Source: JBELHR01 sp042091275
GTDB lineage: Bacteria > Bacteroidota > Bacteroidia > Flavobacteriales > Flavobacteriaceae
Direction of reading: 5' to 3'
Assembly: GCA_042091275.1 (NCBI GenBank)
Contig: JBELHR010000016.1
Span: 1-47,394, forward strand
Length of the DNA: 47,394 nt
Shown here: positions 15,838-24,718 of the stretch, one piece after another
Position numbering within the stretch: the stretch's first letter is position 1
How the letters are laid out: every line of letters starts with the position of its first letter
Notes under the pieces: generated by a model
What the model was told of the DNA's origin: nothing
Database searches by the model: none
What the model saw: only the letters and a program-made list of their open reading frames with translations
Program-made: the position numbers and the translations under genes

Positions 15838-17556
15838 ATGAATTGGAAATTTAAGACTGCTGCCAGTAAATCTTCTATAGATAGTTTAAGCAAAGAGCTC
15901 AAAATTAATGAGGTCCTGTCTCGCTTATTAGTTCAAAGGGGTATAGACACTTTTGACAAGGCAAAGCATTTTTTCACGCCCAAATTAGAAGATCTTCACG
16001 ATCCTTTTTTAATGAAGGATATGGATCTCGCAGTTGAAAGGATATTAACAGCTGTTGAGGTTCAGGAAAAAGTTATGGTTTTTGGCGACTACGACGTGGA
16101 CGGTACAACTGCTGTCGCTTTGATGACCTCTTTTTTGGAGAGCCTCGGAATAGAAGTTCTGTCTTATATTCCAGATCGTTATGCAGAAGGTTACGGGGTT
16201 TCTTACAAAGGTATTGACAAAGCACAAGAAGAGGGGATTTCTCTGATTATAGCTCTAGATTGCGGGATAAAATCTTTGGACCACGTTAGCTATGCCAAAG
16301 AAAGAGATATCGAATTTATTATTTGTGACCACCACAGGCCAGGGGATGAACTTCCCAAAGCTTTAGCAATTTTAGACCCCAAGCGCAGAGATTGTTCTTA
16401 TCCATTTAAAGAGTTATGCGGTTGTGGAGTAGGTTTTAAACTTGCGCAAGCAATGACTCAAAAGCTGGAATTATCCTTTGATCATCTCCGATCATATTTG
16501 GACTTGTGCGCTATTAGTATTGGGTCGGATTTGGTCTCGGTGACTGGAGAAAACAGGATTTTGGCTTTTTACGGTCTCAAAGAGCTCAACAACAGAGAAG
16601 AGGTCAGACCGGGACTCAAGATTATTATGGAACAGGCCAATCGGCCCTATTTTACTCTTACCGATGTTATTTTTGTTATAGGTCCGAGGATCAATGCTGC
16701 AGGAAGGATGAAACACGGGTTATTTGCAGTTGAATTACTTCTGGAAACAGATACCATTCAAGCAGAGAAAAGAGCTGCCGAAATCAATGCTTTTAATTCT
16801 GAAAGAAGAGAAACAGATCAAGAAATAAGTGAATTAGCACTCCAACAAATAAAGGAAAATAAGGAAGAAGAATGTCCCGCGACGGTTGTCTATGAACAGA
16901 GTTGGCACAAAGGCGTTATAGGAATAGTGGCTTCTCGATTGATAGAGACTTATTATCGCCCGACACTTGTTTTTACAAAAAGTGGAGATAAATTAGCGGC
17001 TTCAGCGCGGAGTATAAAAGGCTTTGATGTTTACAAGGCTTTGGAGCAATGTACGGAGCACTTGCTTCAATTTGGAGGACATAAATACGCGGCTGGATTG
17101 ACCTTAAAACCAGAGCAATACGAATCTTTTAAAAAGCGATTTATTGAAGTAGTAGATCAGATGGGGAAATCTCTAGATAAAACTCCTGAATTGTCTATCG
17201 ATTCGGAACTTTCTTTTGATCAAATTGACGATAAGTTTTATCGGATTCTCAATCGAATGGAACCCTTTGGTCCAGATAATGAAAAACCTGTTTTTTGTTC
17301 TAAAGATCTCATAGATACTGGCTATGCCAAGGCAATAGGAAAAGACAGTAAGCACTTAAAATTTCAAGCGAAAGACCCTGTGGCAAACAAAACTTTTGAG
17401 GCAATTGGTTTTGGTCTGGCGCCTAAAATTAGCTGTTTTGAAGAAAATGCAAATCTCGCTTTGGCCTATCAGCTGGATAAAAATTATTTTAGAGGTTCAG
17501 AATCTATGCAGCTTCTTGTCAAAGACATTAAAGGTGCTGACTCCATAGAAAACTAA
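15838..17556 (+). CDS. recJ: Single-stranded-DNA-specific 5'-3' exonuclease RecJ
   Basis: The 572-residue DHH-family nuclease of recombination and mismatch repair shows the metal-binding motifs FGDYDVDGTTAVALM (near 82), ALDCGIKS, ICDHHRPGDELP (the DHH motif) and CAISIGSDLV. The DHHA1 domain follows, with FGGHKYAAGLTL. The OB-fold C-terminus continues to the stop. Length is near that of E. coli RecJ (577). The 3' end overlaps the convergent methyltransferase gene by 29 bases. Confidence 0.95.
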   Translation: MNWKFKTAASKSSIDSLSKELKINEVLSRLLVQRGIDTFDKAKHFFTPKLEDLHDPFLMKDMDLAVERILTAVEVQEKVMVFGDYDVDGTTAVALMTSFLESLGIEVLSYIPDRYAEGYGVSYKGIDKAQEEGISLIIALDCGIKSLDHVSYAKERDIEFIICDHHRPGDELPKALAILDPKRRDCSYPFKELCGCGVGFKLAQAMTQKLELSFDHLRSYLDLCAISIGSDLVSVTGENRILAFYGLKELNNREEVRPGLKIIMEQANRPYFTLTDVIFVIGPRINAAGRMKHGLFAVELLLETDTIQAEKRAAEINAFNSERRETDQEISELALQQIKENKEEECPATVVYEQSWHKGVIGIVASRLIETYYRPTLVFTKSGDKLAASARSIKGFDVYKALEQCTEHLLQFGGHKYAAGLTLKPEQYESFKKRFIEVVDQMGKSLDKTPELSIDSELSFDQIDDKFYRILNRMEPFGPDNEKPVFCSKDLIDTGYAKAIGKDSKHLKFQAKDPVANKTFEAIGFGLAPKISCFEENANLALAYQLDKNYFRGSESMQLLVKDIKGADSIEN

Positions 17557-18139
17557 ATTGCTGCACGGTCCCAAAAGGAGTAGGATGTTCTAATTTAAAA
17601 GACTTTAAAGTTTCAAAAGAATCCCCCAAAAACAACTCCAAATCCTTTGGGTCGTATTGTTGAACTTGGATCCCAGAGCACTTCAGGGGCCCATCTTTTG
17701 CAAATGCAGCAAGTGAAATAAAACTATTTTTTGCTGTCGCTTTCAGCAGATTCTTCTTGTAAGAAATTTGATCTTCCTCATTTCTCAGAAAATGTAAAAC
17801 TGCGCGATCGTGCCAAAAATCGTAGGTTTGTTCCGGCTGAAAACGGGTTATATCCGAGCAAATCCAAGTTACCTTGTCTCGCTTATTTCCCAATCTAGAT
17901 TTAGCTCTGTCCAATGCGTTTTGAGAAATATCTAAAACGGTGATATCGCGATAACCCGCCTCGATCAAATAATCGACAAAAAAACTATCTCCTCCTCCTA
18001 TATCTATAATCTTGGCATCTTTGGACAGGGATGCTCGATGAAGAGCAGCGATAGCATTTTCCGGAGATTTTTGATACCAACTAACCTCTTCAAAAGCTTT
18101 TGTGCTGTAGATGTTTTCCCAATGGGTCTTGCTTTCCAT
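17528..18139 (-). CDS. Class I SAM-dependent methyltransferase
   Basis: The 203-residue Rossmann-fold methyltransferase has motif I DIGGGDSFFVDYL (near 41) with the acidic motif II VLDISQNALDRAK. HDRAVLHFL replaces the usual motif IV. It resembles thiopurine-methyltransferase-like or Bacteroidota 'class I SAM' proteins, and the substrate is unknown. It lies 10 bases downstream of the aldo/keto reductase on the same strand, so the two are probably one transcript. It overlaps the 3' end of recJ. Confidence 0.85.
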   Translation of the reverse strand: MESKTHWENIYSTKAFEEVSWYQKSPENAIAALHRASLSKDAKIIDIGGGDSFFVDYLIEAGYRDITVLDISQNALDRAKSRLGNKRDKVTWICSDITRFQPEQTYDFWHDRAVLHFLRNEEDQISYKKNLLKATAKNSFISLAAFAKDGPLKCSGIQVQQYDPKDLELFLGDSFETLKSFKLEHPTPFGTVQQFSFLWSQHL

Positions 18140-18149
18140 GATATTGTGC

Positions 18150-19031
18150 TTAAGGGACTTCTTGCCCTGTTGAACAGGTGTAAAGATAGAACCAATCTTC
18201 CAAACTGAGTTGTATTTCTTGAGCGGCTATGGCGCTTTTGATATGCTTTAATTTTCCGGATCCCAAAATGGGTTGAATTCCGGCAGGATGCATCAGTAGC
18301 CAAGCTAGAGCTATTTGATCTATAGAAAAGTCAGGATATTTTTCTTGAATTTTATAAAGGCCTTTTTGAACTCTTTTAGATTTTTCGTCATCGGGTGACA
18401 AAATCTTTCCTCCTGCTAGAGGAGACCAGGCCATTGGATTAACCCCTTTACTCTGTAAGAAATTGATATTTTGGTTCTCAAAATGCTCCAAAGAGTAAAT
18501 CGATAACTCAATTTGATTCGATACCAATTCATGGTCACTGGCTTTTGCTAGTTGCTCGAATTGATGCGGCAAAAAATTGGAAACTCCAAAAGATTTAACC
18601 TTTCCCGATTGATATAAATAATCAAAAGCGGAAGCCACCTCCTCTGCATTAAAAAAAGGCGAAGGTCGATGGAGAAGCAATAGGTCCAAGATATCCGTAT
18701 TTAGATTGCGAAGGCTATTTTCTGCTTGTCCAACAATATAATCATAAGAATAGTCGTAATATTTTACTTTGCGATTTGGATAGCGATCGGAAATCAATTT
18801 TATACCGCATTTAGAAATCAATTGCATCTCTGATCTCCAAGAAGGGTTGTTTTTTAAAACCTCTCCAAAAGCTGCTTCGCAGCTGTAATCTCCATAAATA
18901 TCGGCGTGATCAATGGAGCTTATTCCCAAGTCTATCACCTCTCGTGTAAGTTTTTCTCTTTCTGAATAGGATAGATTCCAATCCAAAAGTCTCCATTGTC
19001 CCCAAATAAACCTCGATAATTTCAACTCCAT
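18150..19031 (-). CDS. Aldo/keto reductase
   Basis: This 293-residue NADPH-dependent (alpha/beta)8 reductase resembles the YdhF branch. The catalytic tetrad residues are visible: Asp and Tyr in DHADIYGDY, Lys in ISKCGIK and His in LLLHRPSPF. The cofactor end has the AKR phosphate-binding features around PILGSGKLKHI. The carbonyl substrate is not predictable. It is divergent from the GH3 gene (64-base gap) and followed 10 bases later by the methyltransferase. Confidence 0.9.
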   Translation of the reverse strand: MELKLSRFIWGQWRLLDWNLSYSEREKLTREVIDLGISSIDHADIYGDYSCEAAFGEVLKNNPSWRSEMQLISKCGIKLISDRYPNRKVKYYDYSYDYIVGQAENSLRNLNTDILDLLLLHRPSPFFNAEEVASAFDYLYQSGKVKSFGVSNFLPHQFEQLAKASDHELVSNQIELSIYSLEHFENQNINFLQSKGVNPMAWSPLAGGKILSPDDEKSKRVQKGLYKIQEKYPDFSIDQIALAWLLMHPAGIQPILGSGKLKHIKSAIAAQEIQLSLEDWFYLYTCSTGQEVP

Positions 19032-19078
19032 TTTTTAAGATTTTATCTTTTAAAAGCTAATTTTCAGTATTTTCCACT

Positions 19079-19086
19079 CAAAATTA
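19079..19086 (-). promoter_or_regulatory. Candidate -7 box (TAATTTTG) for the aldo/keto reductase
   Basis: The minus strand reads TAATTTTG 47 bases before the reductase ATG, in the divergent gap with the GH3 gene. It matches TAnnTTTG; no convincing -33 element was found. Confidence 0.3.
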
Positions 19087-19095
19087 CTTAAAAAC

Positions 19096-21327
19096 ATGAA
19101 ATCTAAGTTGAAAATATTAGGTAAAATACTTTTAGGGATCCTTATGGTCTTTATTGTCTTTGCAGGTATTGTCTATTACAAAAGCGTCAAATATTCGGTT
19201 TACGATGTAAAAGTGGATCGAGAGGAGCTCTTGGGAGATCTCTCTGTGGAGGAATTCTCGAGAAATGTAATTCAAGAGATGACCTTCGAGGAAAAAGTCG
19301 ATCAGATGTATGGAGAAAAAATTTCTGCAGCGGGACCTCGTTTGGGAGTTAACTTTCTCCTCCTTCAACGTTTTCCGCATGTCTACGTCGGTCGCAACGA
19401 TAGGCTGAACTTACCTCCCTGGGTGCTGTCAGACGGTCCTAGAGGAGCTCGTGTGATGGATCAAGGTGTCGATGCAGTCACTACTTTTCCAGCAGCTATG
19501 TCTAGGGGTGCATCTTGGAATGTAGACCTAGAGTATAGGGTTCACGATGCTATTGCAAAAGAGATGCGAGCAAATAAAGTAAATTATGCTGCAACTCCTT
19601 GTATAAACTTATTGCGCCACCCAGCTTGGGGTAGGGCTCAAGAAACCTATGGAGAAGACCCTTATTTATTAGGGGTATTTGGTGTAGCCGCTGTTCGTGC
19701 TCTTCAAGAGCACAATGTCATGGCATGTCCCAAACATTTTGCACTTAATAGTATAGAAAATTCGCGTTTCGTAGTAGATGTCAATTTAGATGAGCGAACC
19801 TTGAGAGAGGTTTATTTACCCCACTTTAAGCGAACGGTTCAGGAGGCCAATCCAGCCTCTATGATGAGTGCTTACAACAAAGTGAGAGGAGAATATTCCG
19901 GAAATAATAAATACCTACTCACCGATATCCTCAGAGAGGAATGGGGTTTTGACGGTTTTATCTCTTCAGACTGGGTGGACGGAACCTATGATGGTCCCGC
20001 TAGTGTTTCCGCTGGGCTAAATGTCGAGATGCCTTTTCAGATTGCGTATTCCTATGAGGCTCTTCAAGAGGGGATAGATCAAGGTTTAATAACAGAGGAG
20101 GATATTGACCAATTGGTTTATGAAAGTTTAAAAACAAGACTAGCTTATGCGGTTGCGGAAGATAAAATGGAATACGATCGCGATTTGATTCTAGATCCAT
20201 CCCATGTTGCTTTAGCTAGAGAAACTGCTGCAGAGGGAATGGTTTTGTTAAAAAATGAAGGAGTACTACCCTTTAAAGAAGAAGGAGGAAGCATTCTTGT
20301 AATTGGTCGATTGGCCAATACAGAAAATACGGGAGACCACGGGTCAAGTGATTCCACCCCTCCTTATGTCATAACCCCTTATCAGGGAATAAAAACTGCT
20401 GCAGAAGCCATGAATAAAGAGGTGGTTTTATACGAAGGCAACGATTTGGAAAAAGCCAAAGAATTGGCCCGGGCTGCGGATGAAATAGTTATTGTCGCTG
20501 GTTATACCTTCGAAGACGAGGGAGAATATATTTTTATGAATAGAGATGCGATTGAGGCCTCAGCCGAAGCAGGAAAACAGGTTGGAGACAAGGGAGTAGG
20601 AGGAGATAGAGAGACCTTAAAACTTCCTGAGTCAGATGAAGATTTAATTCAAGCCATTGCAGGGATACAAGAGAAAACTGCCTTGGTATATGTGGGAGGA
20701 TCTGGAATAGATATGAGTGACTGGAACGACGAGATTCCGGCTATTTTGTTCGCTTGGTATGCCGGAATGGAAGGTGGGAATGCACTTGCAGATATTTTAT
20801 TTGGAAAAATCAGCCCTTCGGGAAAATTACCATTTAGCATTGCTGCGAATGCAGATGATTATCCTTTTTTCAATCCCTACACCAATCAAATTGACTATGG
20901 ATATTATCACGGTTATACCCTTTTTGATAAAAAGGAAATTGCGACTGCTTATCCCTTTGGATTTGGGCTGTCTTACAGTTCTTTTGCGTTTTCAGATTTG
21001 GATTTAAATCTAGGGGAGAAGGATCTTGAAGTTTCCGTTTTGGTATCCAATACTGGCGCTGTGCCTGCGAGTGAAGTAGTTCAGGCTTATGTAGGATTTG
21101 CCAATAGCGAGGTGGATCGACCAGTCAAACTTTTGAGAGCTTTTGACAAGGTTCGTTTGGATGCAGGAGCTTCCACAGTCGTGAATTTGAGCATCCCTAT
21201 CTCGGATTTAGCATATTATAACCCCGAGCGAAAAGAATGGGTAGTAGAGGCGATGGAATACGAACTATTTGTAGGAAACTCCTCTTCTGAAAAAGACCTA
21301 ATGCAAACAGTCTTTGAATTGAAATAA
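19096..21327 (+). CDS. Glycoside hydrolase family 3 (beta-glucosidase-like)
   Basis: The 743-residue GH3 enzyme has a TIM-barrel domain with the family landmarks LPPWVLSDGPRG, KHFALNS and the catalytic nucleophile D292 in FISSDWVDG. A (alpha/beta)6 sandwich domain follows (VLLKNEGVLPF), then a C-terminal fibronectin III-like domain (YPFGFGLSYSSF onward). An uncleaved-looking N-terminal hydrophobic segment (residues 8-28) followed by YYKS suggests anchoring in the inner membrane facing the periplasm. Exo-beta-glucosidase or xylosidase activity is typical, but specificity is not readable. It stands alone, without SusC/SusD, and is followed by a strong terminator. Confidence 0.92.
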   Translation: MKSKLKILGKILLGILMVFIVFAGIVYYKSVKYSVYDVKVDREELLGDLSVEEFSRNVIQEMTFEEKVDQMYGEKISAAGPRLGVNFLLLQRFPHVYVGRNDRLNLPPWVLSDGPRGARVMDQGVDAVTTFPAAMSRGASWNVDLEYRVHDAIAKEMRANKVNYAATPCINLLRHPAWGRAQETYGEDPYLLGVFGVAAVRALQEHNVMACPKHFALNSIENSRFVVDVNLDERTLREVYLPHFKRTVQEANPASMMSAYNKVRGEYSGNNKYLLTDILREEWGFDGFISSDWVDGTYDGPASVSAGLNVEMPFQIAYSYEALQEGIDQGLITEEDIDQLVYESLKTRLAYAVAEDKMEYDRDLILDPSHVALARETAAEGMVLLKNEGVLPFKEEGGSILVIGRLANTENTGDHGSSDSTPPYVITPYQGIKTAAEAMNKEVVLYEGNDLEKAKELARAADEIVIVAGYTFEDEGEYIFMNRDAIEASAEAGKQVGDKGVGGDRETLKLPESDEDLIQAIAGIQEKTALVYVGGSGIDMSDWNDEIPAILFAWYAGMEGGNALADILFGKISPSGKLPFSIAANADDYPFFNPYTNQIDYGYYHGYTLFDKKEIATAYPFGFGLSYSSFAFSDLDLNLGEKDLEVSVLVSNTGAVPASEVVQAYVGFANSEVDRPVKLLRAFDKVRLDAGASTVVNLSIPISDLAYYNPERKEWVVEAMEYELFVGNSSSEKDLMQTVFELK

Positions 21328-21331
21328 TATA

Positions 21332-21365
21332 AAAAAAGCCTACTCTTCAGAGTAGGCTTTTTTTT
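21332..21365. terminator. Bidirectional intrinsic terminator between the GH3 and BI-1 genes
   Basis: A perfect 8-bp stem GCCTACTC / GAGTAGGC (21338-21345 and 21350-21357) has a TTCA loop. A-runs lie on its left and T-runs on its right, so it terminates both convergent genes (GH3 stop 21327, BI-1 stop 21364). Confidence 0.93.
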
Positions 21366-22056
21366 ATTTGCGATTCCCCAAAAGTCTCAGCAAGTAGAGA
21401 AAGAGGTTTATAAAATCCAAATAGAGCATTAAAGCTCCAATTATAGCTCCTTTGTTGTGACCTTCCGCGTCGTGAAAAGTAACACTCATCTTTTTGATTT
21501 TTTGCGTATCGTAAGCGATAAGTCCTACAAAGATTAAAATCCCAGCATAGGTTATTATCCAATATAGAGTAGAGCTGGCAAAAAAGTAGTTAACTACAGA
21601 TGCTATTATCAACCCGATTAGGGCCATAAATAAGAGATTTCCCAATTTAGAGAGATCTTGCTTGGTCACAAAACCATAAAAACTCATCACAGCAAAGGTT
21701 CCCGCAGTCACTAAAAAAGTAGAGACAATAGAAGCACTTGTATACATGGCGAAGATCAAAGAGAAAACGACTCCATTTAAGGCTGCGTACAAGGTAAAAA
21801 GGCCAAAGGCTCTGGAACTTGTCATTTGATCAATGCGAGCAGATAGGTACCATACCAAGCCTAATTGTCCAAAAATAGTTCCATAAAACAGAATGGGACT
21901 ACCGGAAATCATATCTAATATTTGAGGTTTTCCAGCAAGAACATAAGCGATTCCTCCCGTAATGGCGAGAGCTCCAAACATCCAGCTGTATACTTTTTGC
22001 AAGAATTGTTGTTGAATATCAGCAATTTCTTGATCTCGAATTGTTGTCGGTTGCAT
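21364..22056 (-). CDS. Bax inhibitor-1/YccA family membrane protein
   Basis: The 230-residue protein has seven hydrophobic segments and the BI-1 family features: ARIDQMTS, an internal LFTLYAALNGVVFSLIF segment and the conserved C-terminal GALMLYLDFINLFLYLLRLLG. Bacterial homologues (YetJ/BsYetJ) are pH-sensitive calcium leak channels; YccA interacts with FtsH. Its role here is not predictable beyond that. It is 24 bases downstream of the DUF2490 gene on the same strand. Confidence 0.93.
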   Translation of the reverse strand: MQPTTIRDQEIADIQQQFLQKVYSWMFGALAITGGIAYVLAGKPQILDMISGSPILFYGTIFGQLGLVWYLSARIDQMTSSRAFGLFTLYAALNGVVFSLIFAMYTSASIVSTFLVTAGTFAVMSFYGFVTKQDLSKLGNLLFMALIGLIIASVVNYFFASSTLYWIITYAGILIFVGLIAYDTQKIKKMSVTFHDAEGHNKGAIIGALMLYLDFINLFLYLLRLLGNRK

Positions 22057-22080
22057 AAGATTAATTTTTCTACAAAAATA

Positions 22081-22758
22081 TTAATTTAAATCGAAAGCGT
22101 ATTTGATTCTAAAGCTATTTACTGCACTAGAACGAGGATTCCCTAAAGGTTGTTCATAAGAATAAGCAAAAATAAGTCTACTTGACTTCGTGAGTTTGTA
22201 GCGTGTGGAAAGGGTGATTCTATATCCATTATAGGAATTGTCATCTTTGTTTATCCGATAGAAGTATTCATAACTCAAAATAGGATCTAACTTCCAATTT
22301 CTAATCTTATAGCGGGTACGAAGCTTGAAACGCAGGGCATCTTCACTTTGTTTATCCTCAGTTAAGTAGTTTTTGTTTTGGTAGCGAAATCTGTATGTTA
22401 AATCTACACGATTTATTTTCTGTTTATACCTAAAATCTATTTGAAACCTACCAACGCTTTCATAGCCTTGAATTTTTCCTTTATAATCATGATCTCTGGT
22501 AAATCGATATGCAGGCATTATTTCAAAAGATTTTGACAGGTCTATCCCAAGACCGAGTTGGGAATAAAATTGATCTATTTCTCCCAAGTTGTCGCTGAGT
22601 CGCAGCATTTCTCTAAACTCTAAATCAAAGGTTTTGTTAAGTTTATAAGCCAACTCAATGGAGGTCCAAAGTTCGTTATCGGTATCTTGAGCAATTAGCT
22701 TTTGGTTTGCAGTGATAAGCAAAATCAAACCGAAAGCAAGGGTTCTAATCTTCAGCAT
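22081..22758 (-). CDS. DUF2490 family outer-membrane protein
   Basis: The 225-residue protein has a signal peptide (about residues 1-23, ending LIAQ) and the DUF2490 opening ELWTSIELAYKLNKTFDLEF. The rest is alternating amphipathic beta strands with many Tyr/Arg (YRFTRD, YRFRYQNK). The length suggests a small barrel of 10-12 strands. Function is unknown. Its start overlaps the DUF4956 stop by 14 bases, so the two are translationally linked. Confidence 0.88.
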   Translation of the reverse strand: MLKIRTLAFGLILLITANQKLIAQDTDNELWTSIELAYKLNKTFDLEFREMLRLSDNLGEIDQFYSQLGLGIDLSKSFEIMPAYRFTRDHDYKGKIQGYESVGRFQIDFRYKQKINRVDLTYRFRYQNKNYLTEDKQSEDALRFKLRTRYKIRNWKLDPILSYEYFYRINKDDNSYNGYRITLSTRYKLTKSSRLIFAYSYEQPLGNPRSSAVNSFRIKYAFDLN

Positions 22759-23508
22759 CTACAATATAGTATATAGTCAGGTTAGCAGAAGGTTTAAAGT
22801 AGTCCAACGAATTCACCTTTACTCGATTAATCTTCAGTCCAGTGCGCTGCTCTAAATCCTCTAGGAGTAATTTTTCGTTTTGTTTTTTGACCAACTCCAT
22901 ATTGTCGTAAGTGATTTTTTTTGAAACCTCGTGCTTTAAAGCATTGATGTTTTCTAGGATATAGGTGGCTATAAAAATAATCGTGTTTGCAGATAATATC
23001 TCTACATAAGACATCTTTTTGTTGACCAAAGCATTCATTATGGATATCCCGATGACCACAAAAAGATAGGTCATTTCACGAATAGGAATGGGATCTGTGC
23101 GATATCTTATAATTCCAAAAATAGCAAATAGACCTAGAGCCATCCCCAAATCAATTTCAAATTTTTTCAAGGTAAAGCAGATAAAAAATACAATAATACC
23201 TATTAAGAAATAGGTGAAAAGGTAAGCTACTTTTTTACTTTNNNNNNNNNNNNNNNNNNNNNNNNNNNNNNNNNNNNNNNNNNNNNNNNNNNNNNNNNNN
23301 NNNNNNNNNNNNNNNNNNNNNNNNNNNNNNNNNNNNNNNNNAATACAATAATACCTATTAAGAAATAGGTGAAAAGGTAAGCTACTTTTTTACTTTTTTT
23401 ATAGTATAAATATCGAATGATAAGGATTAAAAAAACCAGGTTTAAACTAAACCTAAAGATCATTTTAAAAAAATCATCATCGAATAAAGGGATGTCTAAA
23501 AACTCCAT
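22745..23508 (-). CDS. DUF4956 family membrane protein, artificially split by an assembly gap
   Basis: The N-terminal part (from 23508) has the segments FRFSLNLVFLILIIRYLYY and YLFTYFLIGIIV and runs into the N gap. The C-terminal part (to 22745) continues with KKFEIDLGMALGLFAIFG, IPIREMTYLFVVIG and a soluble tail (LEDLEQRTGLKINRVKVNS). The 55 bases on each side of the gap are identical. Collapsing them removes 155 bases, keeps frame and gives 609 bases (202 residues), a normal DUF4956 length. The apparent TTG start at 23170 of the downstream part is therefore not a real start. DUF4956 proteins have about four membrane helices and are often found near polyphosphate (VTC-type) genes; none is visible here. 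Confidence 0.88.
23187..23241. repeat. Left copy of 55-base direct repeat flanking the N gap
   Basis: This is identical base for base to 23342-23396. It is inside the DUF4956 reading frame, and both copies encode the same residues around FLIGIIV. It is interpreted as un-merged contig overlap rather than a biological repeat. Confidence 0.95.
23242..23341. other. Assembly gap of exactly 100 N, probably spurious
   Basis: There are one hundred Ns, a conventional placeholder length. The exact 55-base duplication at the two edges indicates that the contigs overlap by 55 bases, a common assembler k-mer size, so the real gap size is about minus 55. Confidence 0.95.
23342..23396. repeat. Right copy of 55-base direct repeat flanking the N gap
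   Basis: Second copy of 23187-23241, identical over all 55 bases. Sequence beyond each copy diverges, as expected for overlapping contig ends. Confidence 0.95.
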
Positions 23509-23604
23509 ATTTTCTTTGAATTTTGCATAAAGTGAAGCTTTACAGCACTGCAGAATATTATGCGTATTTCACGATTTTTTGAAATTTAATAGATTCACAG
23601 GAGT

Positions 23605-24609
23605 TTACTGTTCAAAATTAGTCACCGAAAGAATTAAATATGCGGGATAATGATCGCTGAAGCCTCCGGTATAATTGGTAAAAGAATAGCTTCGAAAAGG
23701 ATAGCCTTTGAACCTTCCCTCACGTAAAGTGAGTTCTGGAGGATTAAAGATTTTTGCAGCCTCCAAATGGAGTGCTTTGTTGCCTTCCTCTAAAAAATCA
23801 CGAGACAGGATAATTTGATCAAATAGATTTCTGGCGTCACGATAAACTAAACTATGCACTCCCATCTTTGCTAAACGCTTATATGGGTTTTGTAAAACTG
23901 GAATACTGTCAGACAAAGTTTTGATGCTCAGAGATTCTGGGTCGTCGTTAAAGTCTCCCATAACAATAACTTGAGCCTTGGGCAGTTCCTTTTGGGCTAA
24001 TGTGATCTTTTTTATCAGTAGACGACTAGCTGCTATTCGAAGCCGCTCGGAGCGCAATTTTCCTCTTCGTCTCGATGGCCAATGGTTGACAAAAATTACA
24101 AGGGGTTTCCCCAAAGCAAAACCTCTAACCTCTAGGATATCTCTTGTGAAAATACGCTGACCGTCCTCTCCATAAATTTTTAACTCGTGGAAGTCAAAAT
24201 CAGAAGGAAAAAAACTAGAATTTTTATAGACCAAGGCTACGTCTATTCCTCTTTTGTCAGGGGAGTCCCCATGTATAATGGAATAGCCCTGCTGCTTCAA
24301 GTATTCCGTTTGTGTCAAATCGTAGACAACCTCAAAGTTTTCTACTTCCGCCAGACCAAGGAGTAGCGGACTTTGTCCCACTTCATCTTTCCCAATTTCA
24401 GAGATTACTTTTGCAATTTGATTTAATTTGGAATTATAAACCTTTTTAGTGTTTCCATAGCGTCCGCTTGGAGTTCTATCATCATCCCACACATCTACTT
24501 GATCTATCGTGTCAAATAGATTTTCCACATTGTAAAATGCCACCGTAAAGACAGTCTTTTGACTCCAGCTAGCGGTACAAATCAAAAGGCAGGTCAACAG
24601 AGTCTTCAC
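23605..24609 (-). CDS. Secreted endonuclease/exonuclease/phosphatase family protein
   Basis: The 334-residue protein has a signal peptide (about residues 1-16, ending ASWSQ) and a complete EEP fold. The catalytic elements are FYNVENLFD (Asn), GLAEVEN (metal Glu), FVNHWPSRRRG (His), MGDFNDDP (Asp-x-Asn) and GGFSDHYPAYL (Asp-His). The family includes DNase I-like nucleases and phosphodiesterases; the set cannot separate DNA, RNA or lipid substrates. It is divergent from the TonB-receptor-like gene and has a paralogue without a signal peptide at 28970-29899, with closely similar motifs. It is inferred to act in the periplasm or outside the cell. Confidence 0.9.
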   Translation of the reverse strand: MKTLLTCLLICTASWSQKTVFTVAFYNVENLFDTIDQVDVWDDDRTPSGRYGNTKKVYNSKLNQIAKVISEIGKDEVGQSPLLLGLAEVENFEVVYDLTQTEYLKQQGYSIIHGDSPDKRGIDVALVYKNSSFFPSDFDFHELKIYGEDGQRIFTRDILEVRGFALGKPLVIFVNHWPSRRRGKLRSERLRIAASRLLIKKITLAQKELPKAQVIVMGDFNDDPESLSIKTLSDSIPVLQNPYKRLAKMGVHSLVYRDARNLFDQIILSRDFLEEGNKALHLEAAKIFNPPELTLREGRFKGYPFRSYSFTNYTGGFSDHYPAYLILSVTNFEQ

Positions 24610-24718
24610 ATTAAAAAAACGAAGGAAATTAGCTTTTAGTATAGGCCCTTTTACTCTAGCTAAGCGCTTAAATTACCAGTCTAAAACGAATAGTTCCAAG
24701 CCTGCGTTTTATAGGTGT

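Noticed and set aside
22745..23170. Separate 141-residue protein starting at TTG 23170
   Set aside because: It is the C-terminal part of DUF4956; the frame is open upstream and joins the part beyond the false gap.
23187..23396. Insertion sequence or genuine tandem duplication collapsed at the N gap
   Set aside because: The repeats are exactly 55 bases, end at the gap edges, show no inverted repeats or transposase, and a merged frame is perfect.
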